Part shown: positions 39,537 through 45,692 of the stretch, piece by piece
Layout of the letters: each line of letters begins with the position of its first letter
Position numbering within the stretch: position 1 is the stretch's first letter
DNA from: Streptomyces sp. CC53
GTDB taxonomy: Bacteria > Actinomycetota > Actinomycetes > Streptomycetales > Streptomycetaceae
Assembly: GCF_001865245.1 (NCBI RefSeq)
Contig: NZ_MKXB01000020.1
Coordinates: 9,049-54,740 of the forward strand
Direction: 5' to 3'
DNA: 45,692 nucleotides
Position numbers and translations under genes: made by a program
Notes under the pieces: generated by a model
The model's database searches: none
What the model saw: only the letters and a program-made list of their open reading frames with translations
What the model was told of the DNA's origin: nothing

Positions 39537-41126
39537 TCACAGGGGGATGTTGCCGTGCTTCTTCGGGGGCAGGTCTTCCCGCTTCGTGCGGAGCTGACGC
39601 AGGCCCTTCACGATGTGGGCGCGGGTCTCCGACGGCATGACCACCGCGTCGATGTAGCCGCGCTCCGCCGCCGTGTACGGGTTCAGCAGGGTGTCCTCGT
39701 ACTCCTGGATCAGGCGCGCCCGCAGCTCCTCGCGCTCCTCGTCGGGAGCCGCCGCGAGGGTGCGGCGGTGCAGGATGTTCACCGCGCCCTGCGCACCCAT
39801 CACCGCGATCTGCGCCGTGGGCCAGGCCAGGTTGAGGTCGGCGCCCAGGTGCTTGCTGCCCATCACGTCGTAGGCGCCGCCGAACGCCTTGCGGGTGATC
39901 ACGGTGATGAGCGGCACCGTGGCCTCCGCGTACGCGTAGATCAGCTTCGCGCCGCGCCGGATGATGCCCTCGTGCTCCTGGCCCACGCCCGGCAGGAAGC
40001 CGGGCACGTCGACGAAGGTCAGGACCGGGACGTTGAAGGCGTCGCAGGTGCGGACGAAGCGCGCGGCCTTCTCGCTGGCGTCGATGTCCAGGCAGCCGGC
40101 GAACTGCATCGGCTGGTTCGCCACCACGCCCACCGGGCGGCCCTCCACCCGGCCGAAGCCCGTGACGATGTTCGGCGCGAACAGCGCCTGGGTCTCCAGG
40201 AACTCGCCGTCGTCGAGGACGTGCTCGATGACGGTGTGGATGTCGTACGGCTGGTTCGCCGAGTCCGGGACCAGCGTGTCCAGCTCGCGGTCCTCGTCGG
40301 TGATCGTCAGGTCGGCTTCCTCCGGGTACACCGGGGGCTCCGAGAGGTTGTTCGACGGGAGGTACGACAGCAGCGACTTGATGTGCTCGATCGCGTCCTT
40401 CTCGTCCGCCGCCATGTGGTGCGCCACGCCCGACGTGGCGTTGTGGGTGCGGGCGCCGCCCAGCTCCTCGAAGCCGACGTCCTCGCCCGTCACGGTCTTG
40501 ATGACGTCCGGGCCGGTGATGAACATGTGCGAGGTCTGGTCCACCATCACCGTGAAGTCGGTGATCGCGGGGGAGTACACCGCGCCGCCCGCGCACGGTC
40601 CGACGACCAGGGAGATCTGCGGGATCACCCCGGAGGCGTGCGTGTTGCGGCGGAAGATCTCGCCGTAGAGGCCGAGCGCGCTCACGCCCTCCTGGATGCG
40701 GGCGCCACCGGAGTCGTTGATGCCGATCACCGGGCATCCCGTCTTCAGCGCGAAGTCCATCACCTTGACGATCTTCTGCCCGAAGGTCTCGCCCAGGGCG
40801 CCGCCGAAGACGGTGAAGTCCTGGGAGAAGACCGCCACCGGACGGCCGTCGACCGTGCCGTAGCCCGTCACCACGCCGTCGCCGTACGGGCGGTTCTTGT
40901 CCAGGCCGAAGTTGGAGGAGCGGTGTCGCGCGAACTCGTCCAGCTCGACGAAGGAGCCCTCGTCCATGAGCAGGTCGATGCGCTCACGGGCGGTCAGCTT
41001 GCCCTTGGCATGCTGCTTCTCGACGGCACGCTCGGAACCCGCGTGCGTCGCCTCCTCGATTCGGCGCTGCAGGTCCGCGAGCTTCCCCGCGGTCGTGTGG
41101 ATGTCGATCTCTGGACGCTCGGACAT
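39537..41126 (-). CDS. pccB: Propionyl-CoA carboxylase beta subunit (carboxyltransferase)
   Basis: A 529-residue carboxyltransferase that transfers carboxyl from biotin to propionyl-CoA, giving methylmalonyl-CoA. N-terminal half: [81 protein letters not shown]-terminal half: [59 protein letters not shown] and [20 protein letters not shown]. The specificity residue after [15 protein letters not shown] is Asp (TDF), as in PccB of S. coelicolor, where it favours propionyl-CoA. ATG 41126 gives the expected 530-residue family length. Confidence 0.94.
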   Translation of the reverse strand: MSERPEIDIHTTAGKLADLQRRIEEATHAGSERAVEKQHAKGKLTARERIDLLMDEGSFVELDEFARHRSSNFGLDKNRPYGDGVVTGYGTVDGRPVAVFSQDFTVFGGALGETFGQKIVKVMDFALKTGCPVIGINDSGGARIQEGVSALGLYGEIFRRNTHASGVIPQISLVVGPCAGGAVYSPAITDFTVMVDQTSHMFITGPDVIKTVTGEDVGFEELGGARTHNATSGVAHHMAADEKDAIEHIKSLLSYLPSNNLSEPPVYPEEADLTITDEDRELDTLVPDSANQPYDIHTVIEHVLDDGEFLETQALFAPNIVTGFGRVEGRPVGVVANQPMQFAGCLDIDASEKAARFVRTCDAFNVPVLTFVDVPGFLPGVGQEHEGIIRRGAKLIYAYAEATVPLITVITRKAFGGAYDVMGSKHLGADLNLAWPTAQIAVMGAQGAVNILHRRTLAAAPDEEREELRARLIQEYEDTLLNPYTAAERGYIDAVVMPSETRAHIVKGLRQLRTKREDLPPKKHGNIPL

Positions 41127-41247
41127 CGGGATGCGGCTCCCTGCCTGGTACACGTGTGGTCACGGGCTGCGTTGGCTACTGGCCCGTAGCGTATCGGCGG
41201 GGGTGGCCTTCGGCAGTGCGGTGTTTGCCACACCTACGCTGGGTTGC

Positions 41248-42153
41248 ATGACGCCCTCACTTGGTCCAGCGAACCGCGCAGGCAGCGGCTCCGGAAGCCC
41301 CGATTCCGCGGCCGGACGCTGGAGCGACCTCGACCGGCCCCCGCTCAATGCCGCGACGCTGCGCCGGGCCCTCCTGCGGCCGGGGTCGCTGTGGACCTCC
41401 CTCGACGTCGTGCCCTCCGTGGACTCCACCAACTCCGACCTGGCGCGCCGCGCCCCCGACCTCCCCGAGGGCGCCGTCCTGGTCGCCGAGGAGCAGACGG
41501 CGGGGCGCGGGCGGCTCGACCGGACCTGGTCGGCGCCCGCCCGGTCGGGGATCTTCGTCTCCGTGCTGCTCAAGCCGGCCGTGCCGGTGCAGCGGCTCGC
41601 GTGGCTGCCGCTGCTCACGGGGGTGGCCGCCGCCACCGCGCTGGCCCGCGCCGCCGGCGTCGACACGGCCCTCAAATGGCCCAACGACCTGCTGGTGCAC
41701 GTCGGCAAGGGCGCGGACAAGGAGGAGCGGAAGGCGGGCGGCATCCTCGCCGAGCGCGCCGCCGAGCACGGCGTCGTGGTCGGGCTCGGCCTCAACGTCA
41801 CGCTGCGCGCCGACGAGCTCCCCGTGCCCACCGCGGGCTCCCTGGCCCTCGCCGACGCCGTCTGCACCGACCGCGACCCGCTGCTGCGGGCCGTCCTGCG
41901 CTCCCTGGAGGAGTGGTACCGGCGGTGGACCGCCGCCGACGGCGACCCGGCCGCCTCCGGACTCCAGGAGGCGTACGCCGCCGGGTGCGCCACCCTCGGC
42001 CGCACCGTGCGGGCGGAGCTGCCCGGCGACCGGGCGCTGACCGGCGAGGCCGTGGCCGTGGACGGCGACGGGCGCCTGGTCGTCGCCACCGCCGACGGCG
42101 GCCGGGAGGCCGTCGGGGCGGGCGACATCGTCCATCTGCGCCCTGCGGGCTGA
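41248..42153 (+). CDS. birA: Biotin-[acetyl-CoA carboxylase] ligase
   Basis: A 301-residue biotin protein ligase that activates biotin as biotinyl-AMP and attaches it to the AccA BCCP Lys. Catalytic domain motifs: VPSVDSTNSDLARRA, EEQTAGRGRLDRTW (the GRGRxxR loop), LKWPNDLL, KAGGILAE, VVGLGLNV, and a C-terminal SH3-like barrel (LTGEAVAVDGDGRLVVAT). There is no N-terminal helix-turn-helix, so it is not a repressor like E. coli BirA. ATG 41248 follows TACGCT plus 7 nt (leaderless). Divergent from pccB, 121 bp apart. Confidence 0.93.
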   Translation: MTPSLGPANRAGSGSGSPDSAAGRWSDLDRPPLNAATLRRALLRPGSLWTSLDVVPSVDSTNSDLARRAPDLPEGAVLVAEEQTAGRGRLDRTWSAPARSGIFVSVLLKPAVPVQRLAWLPLLTGVAAATALARAAGVDTALKWPNDLLVHVGKGADKEERKAGGILAERAAEHGVVVGLGLNVTLRADELPVPTAGSLALADAVCTDRDPLLRAVLRSLEEWYRRWTAADGDPAASGLQEAYAAGCATLGRTVRAELPGDRALTGEAVAVDGDGRLVVATADGGREAVGAGDIVHLRPAG

Positions 42154-42310
42154 ACGCGCTGGGACGCCGGGACGTGAGCTACGGCACACCTGACGTATCG
42201 TTGAGGCGGCCCGCCCGGGGGTGCCCAGCAGCACCCCCTCGTGCACGCCACGGGGCGGGGCGGCGACAGAACGGCGGAGCAGTGCGTACGGAACGGGCAG
42301 GAGGCGGCCG

Positions 42311-43450
42311 GTGACCGTCGACGACGCGAACGCTGGCGGAGCGGCACACCCCTCCCCCCACCATGTCGTCGACCACACCGCGGAGCCGACCGACAACCCT
42401 CTGGCCATCCGCCTGGAGCAGCTCATCCTCGGCGCCGAGCGGCGTTACACCCCCTTCCAGGCGGCCCGCACCGCGGGCGTCTCCATGGACCTCGCGTCCC
42501 GGTTCTGGCGGGCCATGGGCTTCGCCGACATCGGGCAGGCCAAGGCGCTGACGGAGGCCGACGTGCTGGCCCTGCGGCGGCTCGCCGGACTCGTGGAGGC
42601 AGGGCTGCTGAGCGAGCCGATGGCCGTGCAGGTGGCGCGGTCCACCGGGCAGACCACGGCCCGTCTCGCGGAGTGGCAGATCGACTCGTTCCTGGAGGGG
42701 CTGACCGAGCCGCCGGAACCGGGCATGACCCGCACCGAGGTCACGTACCCGCTGGTGGAGCTGCTGCTGCCGGAGCTCCAGGAGTTCCTGGTGTACGTGT
42801 GGCGGCGCCAGCTCGCCGCCGCGACCGGCCGGGTGGTGCAGGCGGCCGACGACGACGAGATGGTGGACCGGCGGCTCGCCGTCGGCTTCGCCGACCTGGT
42901 CGGCTTCACCAGGCTGACCCGGCGGCTGGAGGAGGAGGAGCTCGGGGAGCTCGTGGAGGCCTTCGAGACCACCTGCGCCGACCTCGTCGCCGCCCACGGG
43001 GGGCGGCTCATCAAGACCCTCGGCGACGAGGTGCTGTTCGCCGCGGACGACGCGGGCACCGCCGCGGAGATAGCGCTGCGGCTCATCGAGACCCTCAGGA
43101 ACGACGAGACCATGCCCGCGCTGCGGGTCGGGATCGCCTTCGGCACGGTCACCACCCGCATGGGCGACGTCTTCGGCACCACCGTGAACCTCGCCAGCCG
43201 GCTCACCTCCATAGCGCCGAAGGACGCCGTCCTCGTGGACGGGGCGTTCGCGGAGGAACTGGCCCGCACCCGGGAGGCACCCGAGTCGGAGGCGCAGCTC
43301 GCGGAGGAGGTTGCGCGCGCGGAGAAGGAGGGCGGGAAGCCGCCCGCGTACCGGTTCGCGCTCCAGCCGATGTGGCAGCGGCCCGTGCGCGGCCTCGGCG
43401 TGATCGAGCCCTGGCTGCTGTCGCGGCGGGAGCCTAAGATCCCCGGGTAA
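42311..43450 (+). CDS. cya: Class III adenylate cyclase
   Basis: A 379-residue cytosolic cyclase making cAMP, in Streptomyces involved in germination and development. The N-terminal half has helical, HTH-like segments (TPFQAARTAGVSMDLASRFWRAMGFADIGQAKALTEADVLALRRLAGL) common to actinobacterial Cya. The cyclase domain begins near residue 195: VGFADLVGFTRLTRRLEEEEL with metal-binding Asp, KTLGDEVLF with the second Asp, ALRVGIAFGTVTTRMGDVFGTTVNLASRL with transition-state Asn/Arg. GTG 42311 follows AGGAGG by 6 nt. From memory S. coelicolor Cya is 381 residues. Confidence 0.93.
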   Translation: MTVDDANAGGAAHPSPHHVVDHTAEPTDNPLAIRLEQLILGAERRYTPFQAARTAGVSMDLASRFWRAMGFADIGQAKALTEADVLALRRLAGLVEAGLLSEPMAVQVARSTGQTTARLAEWQIDSFLEGLTEPPEPGMTRTEVTYPLVELLLPELQEFLVYVWRRQLAAATGRVVQAADDDEMVDRRLAVGFADLVGFTRLTRRLEEEELGELVEAFETTCADLVAAHGGRLIKTLGDEVLFAADDAGTAAEIALRLIETLRNDETMPALRVGIAFGTVTTRMGDVFGTTVNLASRLTSIAPKDAVLVDGAFAEELARTREAPESEAQLAEEVARAEKEGGKPPAYRFALQPMWQRPVRGLGVIEPWLLSRREPKIPG

Positions 43451-43455
43451 CCAAA

Positions 43456-43469
43456 TGAACGGTCGTTAA
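43456..43469. promoter_or_regulatory. TetR-operator-like inverted repeat before the enoyl-CoA hydratase
   Basis: TGAACG-GT-CGTTAA is a near-palindrome (5 of 6 paired positions) of the TGAACGNNCGTTCA kind bound by many TetR-family regulators of acyl-CoA metabolism. It lies 18 nt upstream of the enoyl-CoA hydratase start, just after cya. Confidence 0.4.
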
Positions 43470-43487
43470 CCGGGAGGGCCCGCCGCC

Positions 43488-44300
43488 GTGTCCGAATCGT
43501 CGTCCGCTGCCACCGACCTGCGCTTCGGGGAGTTCGTCGCCGTGCGCCGGCACGGCCATGTCGCCGAGCTGCTGCTCGACCGCCCCAAGGCCATGAACGC
43601 CGTCTCGTCCGAGATGGCCCGCTGCATCGCTGCGGCCTGCGACGCCCTGGCCGCCGACCCGTCCGTCCGGGTCACCGTCCTGACCTCCTCCCACGACCGG
43701 GCGTTCTGCGTGGGCGCCGACCTCAAGGAGCGCAACTCCTTCACGGACGACGAGCTGCGCGCGCAGCGGCCGACCGCCCGCGCCTGCTACACCGGCGTGC
43801 TGGAGCTGCCCATGCCGACGATCGCCGCCGTGCATGGCTTCGCCCTGGGAGGCGGCTTCGAGCTGGCGCTGGCCTGCGACCTGATCGTGGCCGACGCGAC
43901 CGCGGTCGTCGGGCTGCCCGAGGTGTCGGTCGGTGTCATCCCCGGCGGCGGCGGGACGCAGCTGCTGCCGCGCCGCGTGGGGGCGGCCCGCGCCGCTGAG
44001 CTGGTCTTCACGGCCCGCCGGGTGCCCGCGGCCGAGGCGGCCGGCCTCGGCCTGGTCGACGAGCTGGTGGAGGAGGACGCCCGGGGCGCCGCCCTGGAGC
44101 TCGCCGGGCGGATCGCCGCCAACTCGCCGGTCGGGCTGCGCGCCGCCAAGAAGGCGATGCGGCTCGGCCACGGCCTCGACCTGCGGGCGGGCCTGGAGGT
44201 CGAGGACGCGGCCTGGCGGACCGTCGCCTTCTCCGGCGACCGGCGGGAAGGCGTCGCCGCCTTCAACGAGAAGCGCTCGCCGGAGTGGCCCGGAGCATGA
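43488..44300 (+). CDS. Enoyl-CoA hydratase/isomerase family protein
   Basis: A 270-residue crotonase-fold protein. CoA/oxyanion loops: FCVGADLKERN and VHGFALGGGFELALACDLIVAD; the catalytic-Glu positions are Glu in GGGFELALA (Glu144-like) and PEVSVGVIPGGGGTQLLPR (Glu164-like), both present, so hydratase activity is plausible. The C-terminal trimerisation helices include ELAGRIAANSPVGLRAAKKAM. GTG 43488 follows GGGAGGG. It may be read through from cya, 37 nt upstream. Substrate chain length not determinable. Confidence 0.9.
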   Translation: MSESSSAATDLRFGEFVAVRRHGHVAELLLDRPKAMNAVSSEMARCIAAACDALAADPSVRVTVLTSSHDRAFCVGADLKERNSFTDDELRAQRPTARACYTGVLELPMPTIAAVHGFALGGGFELALACDLIVADATAVVGLPEVSVGVIPGGGGTQLLPRRVGAARAAELVFTARRVPAAEAAGLGLVDELVEEDARGAALELAGRIAANSPVGLRAAKKAMRLGHGLDLRAGLEVEDAAWRTVAFSGDRREGVAAFNEKRSPEWPGA

Positions 44301-44453
44301 CGCACCGCCCCTCGCGCCGCGGTAGGGGGCTGTGCGGCGACCCCGCCGGCGCGGGCGGCCGGGGCTGCTCCGGGTGCGGGGGATGGCGTCACCTGGCGTA
44401 ACCGGAGTGGCGATCTCGGGTAAAACGTACGAAATCATCCCTAAGCTTGAGGA

Positions 44454-45692
44454 ATGGGTGAGGATGTCCGGCTGAGGGCCGTGGTGGCGCTGGCGCAGGC
44501 CATGGCGGCCGCGCACACGCCGCGCGAGTGCTGGCGCGCCGCCGCGCTCGGCGCGCGAGACGCGCTCGGTGGTACGTTCGCGGCCCTCTCGACCTGGCAG
44601 CGGGACCTCGGCAGGCTCAAGGTCCTGGTGAACGCCGGTCAGCGGGCCCCGGACGAGGAGGAGTTCCCGGAGGACGAGACGTACCCCGTGTACCAGTTCT
44701 CCGAGATCACCGAGTTCCTGCACGAGCGCTGGGCGGGCGGCGGGGAGCCCAACGCCTGGGTGGAGACGGCCGACGGGCCGGCGCCCGGCCCGCGCCCCGG
44801 CCACCGCAGACCGGATGCCTCGCCCGGCGGGGCCCGGTCCATGCCCTGGGGCCGGGCGGCGGCCCTGCGTCGGCGGGGCCGCGGCTGCTGCGTCGTCGCG
44901 CCGATCGTGCTGCACGGGCGGGCCTGGGGCGAGCTGTACGTCGCCCGACCGGTCGGCGCGCCGGTCTTCGACCGGGGTGACGCGGACTTCGCGACGGTGC
45001 TGGCGGCGGTCGTCGCCGCCGGGATCGCGCAGACCGAGCGGCTGGAGGAGGTCCGCAAGCTGGCCTTCACCGATCCGCTGACCGGGCTGGCCAACCGCCG
45101 GGCCGTGGACACCCGGCTGGAGGAGGCCATCGAGCGGCACCTCGCAGACGGCTCCGTGGTCGGCCTCGTCGTCTGCGACCTGAACGGACTGAAACGGGTC
45201 AACGACACGCAGGGCCACGCCGTCGGCGACCGGCTGCTGGAACGGTTCGGCTCCCTGCTGTCGTACTGCGGTGCACGGCTGCCCGGGGGCCTTGCGGCAC
45301 GCCTCGGCGGAGACGAGTTCTGCCTCGTGACGGTGGGGCCGAGCGCCGACGAGCTGGTCGCGGTGGCGGACGAGCTGTGCGTACGCGCCGGAGAGCTGGA
45401 GCTCGGCGAGGGCGTCGCCTGCGGGGTGGCCTCCACCGGCGACCCGATCGGCCCGGTGCGGTCCGCGCGGCGGCTGTTCCGGCTGGCGGACGCCGCCCAG
45501 TACCGGGCCAAGGCGGCGCTGTCGCCCAAGCCGGTGGTCGCCGGGCGCGACGGGGCGGTGGTGCGGCTCGCCGACGCCCCGCCGGCGGCGGCCCGGGACC
45601 GGCGGCGGTTCCGCGACGCCCGTCCGGACCCGCGGCCGCCGGGCCCGGGGCCGTCCGGAGCGGCACCGTCCGGGCCGGCACCGTCCGGGTCG
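44454..45692 (+). CDS. GGDEF diguanylate cyclase with GAF-like N-terminal region (partial, runs off the end)
   Basis: At least 413 residues, open at the window end. The N-terminal 190 residues (VRLRAVVALAQAMAAAHTPRECW...VVAPIVLHGRAWGELYVARP) look like a GAF-type sensory domain. The GGDEF domain follows: FTDPLTGLANRRAVDTRLEE, VVCDLNGLKRVNDTQGHAVGD (GTP/metal binding), RLGGDEFCLV (active site), and a C-terminal Pro/Ser/Gly-rich tail. The inhibitory RxxD site five residues before GGDEF is absent (LPGGLAARL), so product feedback is not expected. It would make c-di-GMP. ATG 44454 follows TAAGCT plus 6 nt, so the mRNA is probably leaderless. Confidence 0.9.
   Translation, partial: MGEDVRLRAVVALAQAMAAAHTPRECWRAAALGARDALGGTFAALSTWQRDLGRLKVLVNAGQRAPDEEEFPEDETYPVYQFSEITEFLHERWAGGGEPNAWVETADGPAPGPRPGHRRPDASPGGARSMPWGRAAALRRRGRGCCVVAPIVLHGRAWGELYVARPVGAPVFDRGDADFATVLAAVVAAGIAQTERLEEVRKLAFTDPLTGLANRRAVDTRLEEAIERHLADGSVVGLVVCDLNGLKRVNDTQGHAVGDRLLERFGSLLSYCGARLPGGLAARLGGDEFCLVTVGPSADELVAVADELCVRAGELELGEGVACGVASTGDPIGPVRSARRLFRLADAAQYRAKAALSPKPVVAGRDGAVVRLADAPPAAARDRRRFRDARPDPRPPGPGPSGAAPSGPAPSGS

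Noticed and set aside
39931..39942. TACGCGTAGA-like sequence in pccB
   Set aside because: Centre is 2 bp shorter than the nucleoside operator and it lies inside conserved coding sequence.

Overview
The window is high-GC actinobacterial chromosome and almost certainly Streptomyces. Evidence: strong G/C bias at third codon positions, frequent GTG and TTG starts, many leaderless promoters (TANNNT, then 6-7 nt, then ATG/GTG), and gene content matching the conserved Streptomyces core. From memory, the order follows the S. coelicolor SCO4884-SCO4931 neighbourhood (afsQ2/afsQ1/sigQ, accA2, pccB, cya). I see no tRNA, rRNA, CRISPR array, prophage or insertion sequence. The only decayed gene is an Uma2-like remnant.

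Layout. 1-880: no gene, but a 52-bp tandem repeat. 955-7986 (+): nucleoside uptake and pyrimidine salvage (BMP-family lipoprotein, duplicated ABC ATPase, two permeases, cytidine deaminase, thymidine phosphorylase). 8050-13981: Uma2 remnant, STAS protein, ECF sigma with a SnoaL-like tail, L,D-transpeptidase, divergent MFS/LysR pair, and an alpha/beta-hydrolase lacking the nucleophile Ser. 14143-15785: adenosine deaminase and a small secreted protein. 15870-20918: PspC protein, VanZ protein, lipoprotein, AfsQ2/AfsQ1 and divergent SigQ. 21160-29357: nucleoside kinase, a second small secreted protein, then minus-strand deoC-aldh-pseudo-aldh, a PH-like membrane protein, and PNP-phosphosugar mutase. 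29909-35101: RelE/ParE-like protein, GGCT-fold protein, LpdA, a DeoR-family regulator, two gene-free repeat tracts, and TetR. 35210-45692: acyl-CoA carboxylase genes (accA, accE, pccB) and birA, interleaved with maf, mmpB, a YunG-like gene, cya, enoyl-CoA hydratase and a GGDEF protein that runs off the end.

Main result. A 14-bp palindrome, TCTACGCGCGTAGA (core CTACGCGCGTAG), occurs six times. Each copy lies just upstream of a nucleoside gene: the BMP lipoprotein (883), the ABC ATPase (2124), deoA (6658), add (14114), deoC (25684) and PNP (29381). It overlaps or abuts the inferred promoters. This defines an apparent nucleoside uptake/catabolism regulon over 28 kb. The only regulator in the window with a family link to such pathways is the DeoR-family gene at 32600; that assignment is inference.

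How the genes work together. Nucleosides enter through the ABC system. Cdd and Add deaminate cytidine and adenosine; DeoA and PNP release bases and (deoxy)ribose-1-phosphate. The mutase next to PNP is a good candidate for the missing phosphopentomutase. DeoC splits deoxyribose-5-phosphate to glyceraldehyde-3-phosphate and acetaldehyde, and the adjacent aldehyde dehydrogenase can oxidise acetaldehyde. That dehydrogenase is followed by an overlapping, cysteine-free partial homologue. The last 10 kb is acyl-CoA carboxylation (with its biotin ligase) plus cAMP and c-di-GMP signalling genes.
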